A DNA stretch of 43,173 bases from Stramenopiles sp. TOSAG23-6 (Eukaryota; Sar), in NCBI GenBank assembly GCA_900128565.1, contig LT635933.1:1-43173 (forward strand), in the 5' to 3' direction. How positions within the stretch are numbered: the first letter of the stretch is position 1; every line of letters starts with the position of its first letter. Shown here piece after piece: positions 30,201-42,002 of the stretch. A program made the translations under genes and the position numbers. Under the pieces are notes generated by a model. It was given only the letters and a program-made list of their open reading frames with translations, made no database searches and was not told where the DNA came from.

Positions 30201-32758
30201 AGAATGATAGTGATTCTTCTTCATCCGAAAATTCAAGTTGCTTATCCGACTCGGATATTTCAAGTTCAAGCTCATCAATGGGTTCATTGAGTTTTGATTC
30301 ACAGACTACTGAATGTTCTGGGAGTGAAGATTCTGATGGCGAAAGACCTTTACCAACAAACATGGCTATACAGTTGCATCATATGGTAAATTTTTTTAAT
30401 GGTGGTGGAGTTTATCCCTTGAAAGGTAAGAAAGAAGAGGAAGATATATTTAAAGAGTTAGAGTTTCGATTAGAATTAAAAGCACCTAAAGAATGTGGCA
30501 GATTAGACTTGGTTGTACAAGAAACCGGTAAACAACTACGAATTCAACAAATATTTGAAGCTCTAGATCAAGATAAGGATGGCATTATTAACTGGACAGA
30601 ATGGAATGCATTAATTCCTCGAAAGCGGTTAGGAATAAGTCCAGGTATTAAAGCATTAGGGGTTGAAGAAACAATTGCAAATGCTCGTTTAAAAGCTAAA
30701 AAACTCAAGAAAGAAATAGATGACTATAACAGAGAAGTTTTATCTAATACCACATTTGATTTGACTGATGAATGGTTAAAGAAACAACATGAAATGCAAC
30801 AGGACCTTTGCGTGAAAGATAAAGTAAGTGAACCTGTAACAATAGAAAGTACTTTGATGAAAACAGAAATAGACAATATTGATGAAGCTAAAGAGAAAAC
30901 AAAAGACATTAATGTCCTTGAGAAATCATCTGATAGTGATTACATCATTCAAAGTTCAAGTACCAATGTAGAGCAGAAAGAATCCAAAGAAGTACAAGGC
31001 ACATGTAAATGTAGACCGATGTGTATGGCACCAAGTGGACTCAAATTGAGCAAAGTAAGCACACCAAAACAAGACAACGATGGAATTTTAAATGATGCTC
31101 CGAGATGGAAAGCAGTTCTACCTTGGGAGATGAGTAAAGTTGATCGACTATATCAGAGATCTAATGCAAAGCGCAATCGTGAGTTGATATACAGAATAAC
31201 ACGTAAAATGACACATTGGCATGATATATACATAATATATGTGTTCAAATATATTCGGTATGGAAAATGTTTCTATGTTCGTGTATATAACACAAAGAAT
31301 TCTGAGCAGTACAACTGTGCAATTTCATTCCGTTTTGCTGAAGAAACATTTCATTTACCCAAAGACGATGATTCAAAATATAGTGACACACAATGGTTAC
31401 TTTCAGTGGCACGCATGTTAGCTAAAAAGGTAACACTTGAGCAAAACTTTTCAGTATCTCTTGGATCGTTTATGAGAATTTGTATTGGAACAAAACGTGG
31501 TTTACCTGGTGCACCACTTCGATCAGGAGATTCAGCTATTCTTTCATATGTAGATTCACCACCGCCACGTTATAATAAAAGCACATGGAAACCCTGCAAA
31601 AGATTACGAAACATTTTACTGGCTGATCGTTTTGAAAAGTTGTCTGGATCCCCTTTACGAAATAATAAGGTAGCTCATGGCATTGGTAAAATATTTACAT
31701 ATCATAAAATGAGAGTGATTTATGATGTATTTTCAATGCCAGCACAAAACAACATGTATAGTATCGATGAAGCAAGTAATACTGCAAACACTAAAATTGC
31801 TGATTTTGAAAAATCATTGATTTTAATACGGTTATACATGCCCCGTTCATGTAAAGTGTTCGAATTCACAGTCGATCTCAATGAAATTCGCGTGCATCTC
31901 CTCGATGATACACGACTTGCATTTAATCATCCTTTGTCCTTTTTGTTTCCTACAGAAAATAAAAAAGACAGAAAATTATTTGAAGACTTCATGGATCGAC
32001 TTTTGGGGCGTGAATTATCGCTATGTACACTTGGCAATGAAAACTTTGAACGAGGTGACGGTTTAATTCAAATGCCAAAGAGGATTCTTAAATTTGTGTA
32101 TCGTGTACCTATAGTGAAGAATTCGAAAGATTTGACTGATCAAGATTTAGCAGATATGTATACCGCAATGGAAGAAAATATTAGTTCATCAGAAGAAGAA
32201 ACTATAGATGTCGATGGTTTTTTTGATATGGATGAAATAATGGGTGGTGATAATGAAGCAGCTAATATTTTAAAAAATGCTCCTATCGCTGAGCGTCCAG
32301 ATTCTGCATTACGCGAGGAGGAACGAAGGAAAAAAATAGATGAAGAGAAAAGAATCAAAAAAGAAAAAAAACGTGCTGAATTTGAAGAGCGCAGGAAAAA
32401 GAAACTCCAGGAAAGACGAATACAAATGGGACGTTGTCAAGATGATGAAGATTCGGATGATGACGAAGAAGAGGCAACAAGTCAATTGTTGTGTGTTACT
32501 GTTGACATTAGAGGCACCGAAATTAGCATTAAAGGATATGACCCAAGACCTAATAAACGTATTTTCTATGATACAATATTACCCGAAATGTACAAAGAAG
32601 AATTATTTCGTGAAATAAATACGTGTAAAGCTACACCAACATCAAGGGATAAAATTATTATTGATTATATTCAAGATACATTGGTGTTAGAGCAGCAAGG
32701 GAAGGCAGATGAATATTTATGGAAAGTAAAGGAAAAAGGAGAAGGCATTCTTGATTAA
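27255..32758 (+). CDS. Right-arm copy: HMG-box / EF-hand protein
   Basis: Mirror of 10416-15919. Exons 27255-28403 and 28508-32758, with the introner at 28404-28507; 1799 residues. Confidence 0.75.
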
Positions 32759-33066
32759 GTGAGAATAATATAATAAAGAATAAAGTCAATTTTTTTAATG
32801 TAATGATATTGTACTTTTGTACTAATAATTAACTAGAAAATTATCGCTTGTTGTAGCAATCTCATCATTCATCGGCTTACGTAGGGTTAGGGCTCTAGTA
32901 TTCAACGATTTTTTCGATTTTTTTCGTGTTTTTTTAGGAAAATGACACGTGGGCACGTGTGCTGCTGATACGACTTATTTATAGTATTACAACGACGACG
33001 GATTCGGAGTTTACCTACAAAATATAGCCGAATAGAGCATTGAATTCAGTAATATTACATTGTTTC

Positions 33067-34064
33067 ATGTTGGCATTCACTCTGCAGCGATACACGGGTG
33101 CACTTGCAAGTGCATGCCGGCGTTCTTTATCTTCAAAAGCTGTAGCGTTACCTACGCTATCGACAACGGGTGTCTTGCACAGTCCTAGTTTTCGCATGGA
33201 TTATTTCAGTAACGAAAAGGCCCAAGTATCTCCGTGGCATGATATTCCTCTTTATTCCGCAGACCAAAAAGGTACAGTGAACTTTTTATGTGAAATACCA
33301 CGTTGTACTACTGCAAAAATGGAGGTCGATACAAAGTCGCGTTTTAATCCTATTGTACAAGATGTCAAAAACGGAGAGCCTCGTTTTTACCATGGTCCAA
33401 TATACTGGAACTATGGATGTTTACCTCAAACGTGGGAGGATCCAAACGTAAAAGACGATATAGTAGGATGTTTCGGGGATAATGATCCCTTAGATGTTGT
33501 TGAAATTGGAACAGAAGAGTGTGAGATGGGTGGAATATATAGTGTGAAGCCATTGGGTGTTTTGTCCATGTACGTTTTTCATCATGATTTTTATTTTGTA
33601 TTTTGTATGAAATTCCGTACGTAACGATTTTTTTTTTCGTAAAAAAAAAATATTTTTTAGAATACATGATTGACGACGGTGAGCTCGATTGGAAACTAAT
33701 TGCAATACGTGTTGATGATCCACTTGCATCAAAAATCAATGATGTATCCGATATTGAACATGGAGTTGTATCGGGTATACGCGAGTGGTTCCGATGGTAT
33801 AAAGTTGTACGTTTTCACTATAATTTCAAATTTATATTTTTTCATACGAAAATTTGTACCTAACGATTTTTTTTGTTTTGAAAATATTTTTTCAGAGTAC
33901 TTCCTGACGGGAAATTACCGAATAGTTTTGGTCATGACGAACGCGCCCTTTCAGCACTTGAAGCTTTTCAAGTCATTAAGGACACCCATATACACTGGAA
34001 AGAACTTGTTGCTAGACAATCTAATCCAGGAAAGTTATGGTTACCAGATATTGTTGAAAATTAA
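33067..34064 (+). CDS. Right-arm copy: inorganic pyrophosphatase
   Basis: Mirror of 9110-10107. Exons 33067-33569, 33668-33806 and 33903-34064; introners at 33570-33667 and 33807-33902. The paired G-box is at 32945-32960. Confidence 0.93.
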
Positions 34065-34268
34065 TTTTGTTATTTCAATGTTGTGTACAAAGAATATCTT
34101 TTTTGTGATGGATTTTGGAACGATTCCATTGTGTGTGAACTATTAACTTTTTTTATAAAATAATATATGATATAAATAGTATGTTTGCAAAAGGGTAAAT
34201 AATAAATCCGACTATACNTGCATATANTTTTTTTACGNTTTGTNATGATTGATTTGTCATGGTTAATT

Positions 34269-34616
34269 TCATATTGACACGTAGTTTTCATTCCACTTAG
34301 AGCCAGATTCAATCACATCTACAGCTTTTTTCCTCTCTATTTCTGGTACACGTGGGTTGTTGAGAGTTACTTCTAAGTCTTCCATATATTCTTCCAGGGT
34401 AATTGAATCTTTATTTCGATTTGAAAAATCTATTTGAGAAGTTGAAAGACCTCCTATTAACTGTAGTCGTCGAAATAAATAATCTTTCGTAACTTCACCT
34501 GAAGGAGAAGACTCTTTGAACCTTGCATAACTTTGTTCAAGACTTTGAATTTGTGATTTGCTTAAAGAAGTGGAAGCATTGTCATGCCTACAACATGTTG
34601 AGCTTTGAGAACCCAT
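34269..34616 (-). CDS. Right-arm copy: small lipidation-type protein
   Basis: Mirror of 8558-8905, 115 residues beginning MGSQSSTCC. The N bases after the stop recur at about 34218-34244. Confidence 0.65.
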   Translation of the reverse strand: MGSQSSTCCRHDNASTSLSKSQIQSLEQSYARFKESSPSGEVTKDYLFRRLQLIGGLSTSQIDFSNRNKDSITLEEYMEDLEVTLNNPRVPEIERKKAVDVIESGSKWNENYVSI

Positions 34617-34881
34617 TCTACACTTTTAATAAGCGTAATTTTGAATATCAGTGTTGTTTTATATTTAATAAAATTGTGTTTACTTTGTAGAGTTTGACAA
34701 CAGTAGTAAAATAAAACAGCGGGGAGAGAAAATCTCCGATGGTGATATTTTGTCGTAACCGCAAACAAACGCTATCAAGTTTAGGTACTACTGGATCAAC
34801 AAAAAGATATACCTGTAGTAACATATATATTCCTGTTTTGTCTGCTACTTTTTTTTATTAACAAAGCATTCAATCATAGTC

Positions 34882-36329
34882 ATGTATTTAATAAACACAA
34901 CTGCTGGATCCCCTAAAAAAGGTCTAGGAAGGGCTGTGAGTTCTATTGCAGCTAGTCCAGAAACGTTAGCCGCATACAAAAAAGTAAATAAGACGCAACA
35001 ACTTGGACGAAATAGCCCAAATGAAGATGGCTTGCGTATTGTCGTGGATGATCCCTCCCTGGAACTTACCTCTGGTGAAAGTAGTTCCCAAGAGGAACTC
35101 GAAGTTTGTCTAACACCTGCATCGGCTAAAAAAAAACCATTTTCGCCGCTTTCAGCTTCAGTGAGTAAGCAATATACTCCCAGGTCTAGTCGAAAACAAC
35201 AAGCTCAATATAATCGAGGAAAAGATTGGGTGGAAATGGTGAAAAGTTTACCCGGTAATAGTACTTGTATAGACTGTGGTGCTAAAAATCCGGAATGGTG
35301 TTGCGTATCTTTTGGTACCCTTGTTTGTCTTGAGTGTGCTTCGAATCATAGATCACTTGGTGTCAATATTAGCCGTGTTTTAGTACATTTTCAAAATTGA
35401 ATTTCGAATTTTTTTTTCGTTTAAAATGTTGTACCTCACAATTTTTTTTTTTTAAATATTTTTTTACAATACTTCACCTCACCATGGATAGTTTTGCAGC
35501 AGGTCAGTATATTCGTATAATGAGTGAAAATGGTAATAAAAGGCTTTTAGACTTTTTTATGTCATCCGGTACGTTCAATTTCGAATTTATTTTTTTCATA
35601 CGAAATTTCGTACCTAACAAATTGTACAAAAAAAAATATTTTTTTCATCATTTTTTTAATCTTTTTTTCGTACCAATTTCTGTACCTAACGAATTTGAAA
35701 TGTAAAACATATTTTTCATCAACACATGCGTTCCATATGACTTACCAACACGGACGAAATACACAACGCACCAGGCTCAACAATATAGAGACAAAATTTT
35801 AGGGTTTGCTGATGGCGTCTTACCGACGTTCACAAATATTGCACCGTATACTTCACCAGAAGAAAATGTATGTTTTAATCGCGGATTTTTTTTGTTTTTT
35901 TTTTTGGTACGAAATGTTGTACCTAACGATTTTTTTTTTCCACAAAAAAAAAAAAAAAAATATTTTTTTCACATTACAAAGTCATACAATTTGGAATCAT
36001 TTAAAAATGTTGGATAATAGTTCGATTGACAAAAGTTTTAACAGGAAACGAATTGGATCTGAAAATTGTTTTTCTACAGAAGATTTGGAAGCAATGAATA
36101 TCGGAAGTCCAGATACAGATGTACGTTTCCATCATTCATTTCAAATTTTTTTTTTTTTTATAGTAAATCTTGTACCTAATCATTTTTTGTACGGAAAAAA
36201 AAAATATTTTTTACAATACATGGATACATATTTCCAATTCATTGTAGTGCAATTCGTACACTGGGATATTATACATTACGTAGATTATGTAATTGTTTAG
36301 TGATATCTGGAAAACGAGATCAAGCGTAA
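34882..36329 (+). CDS. Right-arm copy: Arf-GAP domain protein
   Basis: Mirror of 6845-8292. Exons 34882-35382, 35475-35568, 35728-35867, 35980-36120 and 36222-36329; the four introns between them are introner-like. Confidence 0.85.
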
Positions 36330-36663
36330 AGATTTTGGTAGGAGATGCAAAAAATGTTGTTTATCATCAAATATTTATCTGAATGAATAAATAATAAAAA
36401 TTAATAATATTATAACTTTTTTTTTTTACTGTATCACCGCGTAGAGGGCAAAACGTTAACTTCTAACAGGGGGCGGAAGCCCACTGGTTTATATATAATC
36501 TAGAAACGCAAAATTAAGTTCAAAATTTTGCAATATCCAGATAAAAAGTGAGTGTAGAATGAAACCCAATACATGTTGAATTGTATAGCTTTGGGGTATT
36601 TATTATTATATAAAATATAGAAAAAAATGAGAATCTTTGATGCTTGTTTGGTATTGCTTTGGA

Positions 36664-37887
36664 TTAGTCACCTCTTAAGAGAGGAATGCAATAAATTTGA
36701 TCCCCGTCTTCCAATTTATGATCGCTTACAGTACTATGCTCTGGCCAGTGGTTATAGTACCCATTTAGAATAAAACGAAACGCTGATCTCTGGGTGCCTC
36801 TTCTTCCCGCATAAGCTTTGAAAATGACCTCCATTTTTGTGTTTTGCTTAACTTTGAAAAACCTTTCTTCTCCAGTCTGATCCTTAATACGAATAGTAAT
36901 CCCATCATTTTTGTTTTCTACTCGTGCTTTTTTTTCATCCTCAGTAGACCTTTGCTTATTCTCTTCTTGTTCACGCTTTCGCTTGCCCCATGACTGCAAC
37001 CTTGACGACGATGATGACGGTTCATTGATTGATCGATGTGATGCCTCCCATTCTTGATTGAATTGAAATACAGTTTTACCATTTGCCAACACAAAATCAG
37101 ACGGGGCTCGTAGACGTAGGACAATTGAATGACGCGACTCATGTTGCATTATCACACGGTGTTTCGTAGGAGATGGTAAGGACTCTTTCAGCTGTTTGAG
37201 CAATGCACCAGGGAAAATGATCACATTCGGTTCATTCAATTGACCACCACCGTCATCAGCCGGTCTCCATTTATCACTATTATTGACTTGCAATCCACTA
37301 TTGTGAGGTGCATAAATTACTGTGAGCAAGCCTCTGTCCGTATGAGCCTCTGCTCCAGAGGATACTTCTTCAGTTGAGTTATTCTCGTTGGAGGCGTTGG
37401 CATCTTGATAATACATTATGGAGGCAAGACGGCTCTCACTTGAATGCAGATCTTCTCCTTCGAAATCATTGAATAGTTGATTTAGCTTATCTTCGCCTAA
37501 CTTTGCATGTAGTCCAAGCGCAGTCATTACAAGTTTACCAACCTCTAGCAAAACTTGCATTGCCTTACAATCTTTCTTTACTGAGACTGATACTTCGTAT
37601 TTTTCCTTCAGAGGACTAATTTGTGTATGCTCAGATATTTGGTCTTTCAAATCTATTGAAAGTTTGAAGAGGTGGTCGTCAGCCGTAACTTTGTCCCTCA
37701 TAGCAGCTGCTTCTTCCGAAGAGAGCTTGATCATACAGTAGCCGAGCTTTTCCATGTCGTCAAGGAGTAGCTTGGCACTACGGATATAGTCCATCTCCAG
37801 CATATCGGGGACCTTGAGATCAGATATCTGGAAACGTCCCCTATTGAAAGTTTCATTCAATCCAGAGTCTACACATTCTTCTGGCAT
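36664..37887 (-). CDS. Right-arm copy: 2OG oxygenase / SUMO-like fusion
   Basis: Mirror of 5287-6510, 407 residues with the same H182, D184, H243 and R252 and the C-terminal SUMO-like domain. Confidence 0.75.
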   Translation of the reverse strand: MPEECVDSGLNETFNRGRFQISDLKVPDMLEMDYIRSAKLLLDDMEKLGYCMIKLSSEEAAAMRDKVTADDHLFKLSIDLKDQISEHTQISPLKEKYEVSVSVKKDCKAMQVLLEVGKLVMTALGLHAKLGEDKLNQLFNDFEGEDLHSSESRLASIMYYQDANASNENNSTEEVSSGAEAHTDRGLLTVIYAPHNSGLQVNNSDKWRPADDGGGQLNEPNVIIFPGALLKQLKESLPSPTKHRVIMQHESRHSIVLRLRAPSDFVLANGKTVFQFNQEWEASHRSINEPSSSSSRLQSWGKRKREQEENKQRSTEDEKKARVENKNDGITIRIKDQTGEERFFKVKQNTKMEVIFKAYAGRRGTQRSAFRFILNGYYNHWPEHSTVSDHKLEDGDQIYCIPLLRGD

Positions 37888-38243
37888 GGTCTATAAAATC
37901 AAAGATTTAATTGCATTAAGTCAAGGCAATTTCTGATTTTTTGCAATCTAATTGTTGGTTCCTATATTTACCTATTTCGAGGACGAAAGTTCGATATATT
38001 TTTTATGCAAAAACTGAAAAACTCGTGCCGTGTGATCGTGATGACATTGTCGATCAGTCAAAATTGGAAGTGTCGAAGTAAGTCGAAGTTACGTGGGTTA
38101 GCCTACGTAGTATATACTAGAACTTAAATCCTGTCTGCACTCTGCGCAGCAACAGCGACAGCAAGTAGTTTGTGTGGCTACTGATAGTTGTATTATAATC
38201 ACCACCTTAATATATAATAGTTGGATTGTGTCTGTTTTTGTTG

Positions 38244-38891
38244 ATGAGTATGGTTAGCGTTGGATCGGGTCTGTTTTTATTGAAGAGTTATTTTAGTAAA
38301 GAAAAAGAAAAATCCCATACGATTTGTTCTATAACTCTACTGAGTATTTTTTTGTTCACCGTTTTTACTGAAGTTGCTATCTATTTGGTTCATTCGTGGA
38401 CTTTAAGCTACAATCAGACAGATATTGAGTTGAATGAAAGAATTCGATACTTGAAGAGAGATTCTCGACACTTTGAAGGCCCAAGTGATTTCAGCGTTGG
38501 TGCAAAGTTAAATCGACAACGTAATAAGTTGGAAACACAAAAAATGGAAGCCCGACGTATCAAAACAAAAATACGATCCTTTGGTAATAATGGTATATTG
38601 TCCATGGTTCCTAATGACTTTAAAAAGCGGGGTTTAGACTTTATTATATTAGTCCCTTTAGTATACATTTACTGGGGGTGCCCACTAGCACCGTCACCGT
38701 CTATTTGGATGGGACCATTTAGTTGGATACTTTCTTTCCCTGATGTTCCAAAGAACACAATCAGTGTACTTGCATGGTTTTCCTTGTGTCGACTCTTTAT
38801 AACAATTGTACGAAGATTAGGAGTACTAACACGAATAACTAAATTTCTGAGAGGTTCTTTATCAAGTTTAGGTTTTTTTTATGTCCGCTAG
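38244..38891 (+). CDS. Right-arm copy: Get1/WRB-like protein
   Basis: Mirror of 4283-4930, about 215 residues from the ATG at 38244, ending in TAG. Confidence 0.7.
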   Translation: MSMVSVGSGLFLLKSYFSKEKEKSHTICSITLLSIFLFTVFTEVAIYLVHSWTLSYNQTDIELNERIRYLKRDSRHFEGPSDFSVGAKLNRQRNKLETQKMEARRIKTKIRSFGNNGILSMVPNDFKKRGLDFIILVPLVYIYWGCPLAPSPSIWMGPFSWILSFPDVPKNTISVLAWFSLCRLFITIVRRLGVLTRITKFLRGSLSSLGFFYVR

Positions 38892-38983
38892 AACGAAATA
38901 AATGACAAAGATGAAAAAGTTCAGCACTATTAGAATTTCTAATTTAAATAAATTATGATAAAATGAAAATGTATTATAAACAT

Positions 38984-39901
38984 TCAAGAAGATACAATCT
39001 TCAATTGTGCAAATCGAACCACTCTACGCTTTCTAGGGGATTTTGGTAACTTTTTAGCAGTTTTGGTAATTTTTTGCTTTCGTCGTTTGTTTTTATGTCT
39101 TGAGCTTTTAGGTCTATTATTCAAGACCGGTAAAGCAAGTTGCTCCCCCGTCCTAGTTTTAGATTTTTTTCTACTATCGTTTTTCTGTGAATCTTGGATT
39201 TTCTCTAGTACTACATTTTGTTTATGATTATTAGGCTTCTTTTTTATAAACTGTTCTTGGTCTCTATTATTTTTCTTCATTGTTATTTTTTTTTTTTCTT
39301 TCTTGCTACGGATAGCTTTTTGAGCTGTGTGCATAGATTTCATTGTAGATTGCATTGCATATAGTGAAACCATCGCGGCATTACCACTGGCCTTTTTCGC
39401 ACGAAATGCCAATGCTTTACTAGCTTTCTTTCGTTGATACGTTCGACGCTCTTTATCCGTCATTAACGCAGAAGCAACTTCCATTTTAAGATTTACAATT
39501 TCGTCTTCTTTGTTTTTTTCATCATATTCATATTTTAAGAGCTGTACTCTATTGACCTCTTCAATGCATAAATGATATGATTTGTAGGATTCTACGGCTG
39601 ACCAATGTGCAGAAATTGCTGCCTCATTTGCGTATTTTGAAGCTATTGCTGTTGTTTTCTTGATCATTATTGTTCTAAATTTGCACTGCTCCAAAATTTT
39701 TTTTTGAGCATCCCTTTCTCCTTTATTTTTCAGGAAAAACGCGCATCGATCTGCTGTAAACCATGCACTATCACTCGATGTTAGTGCGTGCTTGGCGGCA
39801 AAGATACTTGCAGATGCAGCTAGAGCAGCTGACTTTTTATCTCTAATAAACCCTCTGACACGGGCTCGTCTGATACTATCAAGTCTATCGGTGTTTACCA
39901 T
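38984..39901 (-). CDS. Right-arm copy: basic Ala/Lys-rich protein
   Basis: Mirror of 3273-4190, 305 residues, single exon, unknown function. Confidence 0.65.
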   Translation of the reverse strand: MVNTDRLDSIRRARVRGFIRDKKSAALAASASIFAAKHALTSSDSAWFTADRCAFFLKNKGERDAQKKILEQCKFRTIMIKKTTAIASKYANEAAISAHWSAVESYKSYHLCIEEVNRVQLLKYEYDEKNKEDEIVNLKMEVASALMTDKERRTYQRKKASKALAFRAKKASGNAAMVSLYAMQSTMKSMHTAQKAIRSKKEKKKITMKKNNRDQEQFIKKKPNNHKQNVVLEKIQDSQKNDSRKKSKTRTGEQLALPVLNNRPKSSRHKNKRRKQKITKTAKKLPKSPRKRRVVRFAQLKIVSS

Positions 39902-40290
39902 TTCCAGGATTTCCTAAAGCAGCATACTAGAGATTAGGATTTTATATATTCTTGGTTTTGTATTTAACGGAGTGATGTTATCACTACAATACTACACCTT
40001 GTAAGTGGTACCGTAGGGTATATGTTCTATAGCTAGTGTTTAATTATTAATTAAAAAGAGTTTACAAATTGAAACGGGATTTTAAATTTTGACGGTTACA
40101 ACAAATAAAACGGATCGTCCGTAAAGACTGAAAAGCTTACAGTAGCTATTCTAAGTAGTATACTACGTTTTTTATCGACAGAATATTTCGATGTTGGGCG
40201 TAGTTAAAGACAGTAAATAGTATGGTGTTATTTTTTTTAATGTTGTAGGCTTACACCCACTCAAACATTAGCACTGCTGAATAAGTCACG

Positions 40291-41961
40291 ATGTTAGGGA
40301 ACGACCTAGGCCTTTGTCTCGTAGGAAGTTCAATTGGTGAAAAGAAGAGAAAACCAAACCGTTTACGAAAGGCTATAGCCAAATATTCTGGAAGGTACTC
40401 AAATCGGTTACAAACACTAACCGCTAGGGAAGTTCAAACAGATAACCTGCTTCAGCAATCATTTTCAAGTCAACCAGGACGAGCACTATACATTGAAACT
40501 GTACTTGACGCGGGTCGTCCACCAAGGTCTCCAGCAGTTCCAAGGAAATTTTCAGGAAGTAATTTTACTGAAGATACTATAAATATTAGTGAAACAGTGA
40601 ATGAAAAACGTATCAAACCTTTCCATGTTGAAACAAAACCTCCAGAGTTGATTGATATAAACTCCACCTTTAAAATACCAGGCATTAAACCAAAAGAAAT
40701 AGACGCAGACTACGGTGGCGAAATGCGTGACGCATGTGAATGGATGACTAAACAATGGCAATTTCTTGAACAAGATAGTGACCTACAAAAACTTGCATGG
40801 TCTGAACATGTAGAGGATTGTAAAGTGGAGCAGGAGAAGCCAAAAAAGTATTCAAAGTTTTTTCTTCAGCCTGATAGAGATTCTCTTAGAGAAAAATCAA
40901 ACAGTACAAAGAATATGAGTAATAATACTCTTAACAATGACAATAATAATGATAATACCAGTAATAGTAGTTCTACATCTTCAACTCCAACGATAAATGA
41001 TAGTGCCGAAGAAATCGTATCAATGCCATTTCGGAAGAATAAGACTAAAAAGAAACAAAAACGAAAAAAATCGAAATCCATAAAGAAAATCTCAATTGAT
41101 AGTGTAAAACATATAAAATCCATAAAGAAAATCTCAATTGATAGCGTAAAACATATATATCGTAGAAGTGCCACTAAAGAAATGGCTCACACGAAAAGTA
41201 GTGCTTCTAAACAACCATTATTTCGGTCTTCACAAACTGCTAGTTTTTATAAAAAAACACAAAAAAAAGTTGAATTAGATTTTTCAATTCAATCACAGAA
41301 AAAAATAATTGGATTTGCGCGAAAACCAAATGTTAAAGGTTTAGTACACAAAATTAGATCGCTTGCTAGTCAATCTCATATTGTCCGCGTGCAACAACAA
41401 AGACAAAAACAAGACTCTAATGAAAAGGCAAAAATTGAACAAGCTAGAAAGTTAGCACAAGATAGAATTATTGCATCGAAAATGTCATTTGAAGCAAATA
41501 AAACAATAGATATAGAGAATGAAAAACGACGTCAAAAATATTCATTGATTGATGTGGAAGCAGAACGAATCAAAGCCGAAGAAAGGCTTCGTGTAAGAAA
41601 CGCCAAGAAGCTTTCAATCTGTGTCCAGGCATCACTTGAAAAGCAACAAAAAAAGCTATCCCAAGAAGAATTAGCACAGCTTCGACTTGAGGCACAAAAA
41701 AGAATTAATTTACTTGGGAGACAACGTGAAGAGGAGAAAAGAAAAGCTACACAAAATTTTCATGAACAGCGTAAAGTCAAGAGTTTAGAAAGAGAAAATA
41801 GAAGAGAAAAAAAGGCACAGAGACGTGGGGAAGTATATGCTCTAAATAGGATAATGGAATTATGGAATCAGAGACAATATGAAAAGTATTCCAGAAGTAA
41901 ATCTAAAATTACAGAAATACCTACAAAGTCTGATAACAGACAAAATGATAATAAAGAATAA
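40291..41961 (+). CDS. Right-arm copy: Lys-rich coiled-coil protein
   Basis: Mirror of 1213-2883, 556 residues. The 42-bp tandem duplication lies at about 41074-41156. Confidence 0.7.
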   Translation: MLGNDLGLCLVGSSIGEKKRKPNRLRKAIAKYSGRYSNRLQTLTAREVQTDNLLQQSFSSQPGRALYIETVLDAGRPPRSPAVPRKFSGSNFTEDTINISETVNEKRIKPFHVETKPPELIDINSTFKIPGIKPKEIDADYGGEMRDACEWMTKQWQFLEQDSDLQKLAWSEHVEDCKVEQEKPKKYSKFFLQPDRDSLREKSNSTKNMSNNTLNNDNNNDNTSNSSSTSSTPTINDSAEEIVSMPFRKNKTKKKQKRKKSKSIKKISIDSVKHIKSIKKISIDSVKHIYRRSATKEMAHTKSSASKQPLFRSSQTASFYKKTQKKVELDFSIQSQKKIIGFARKPNVKGLVHKIRSLASQSHIVRVQQQRQKQDSNEKAKIEQARKLAQDRIIASKMSFEANKTIDIENEKRRQKYSLIDVEAERIKAEERLRVRNAKKLSICVQASLEKQQKKLSQEELAQLRLEAQKRINLLGRQREEEKRKATQNFHEQRKVKSLERENRREKKAQRRGEVYALNRIMELWNQRQYEKYSRSKSKITEIPTKSDNRQNDNKE

Positions 41962-42002
41962 TTCAGTTCATTTTAATACTATTGTATTCATTATTTTATT
42001 TT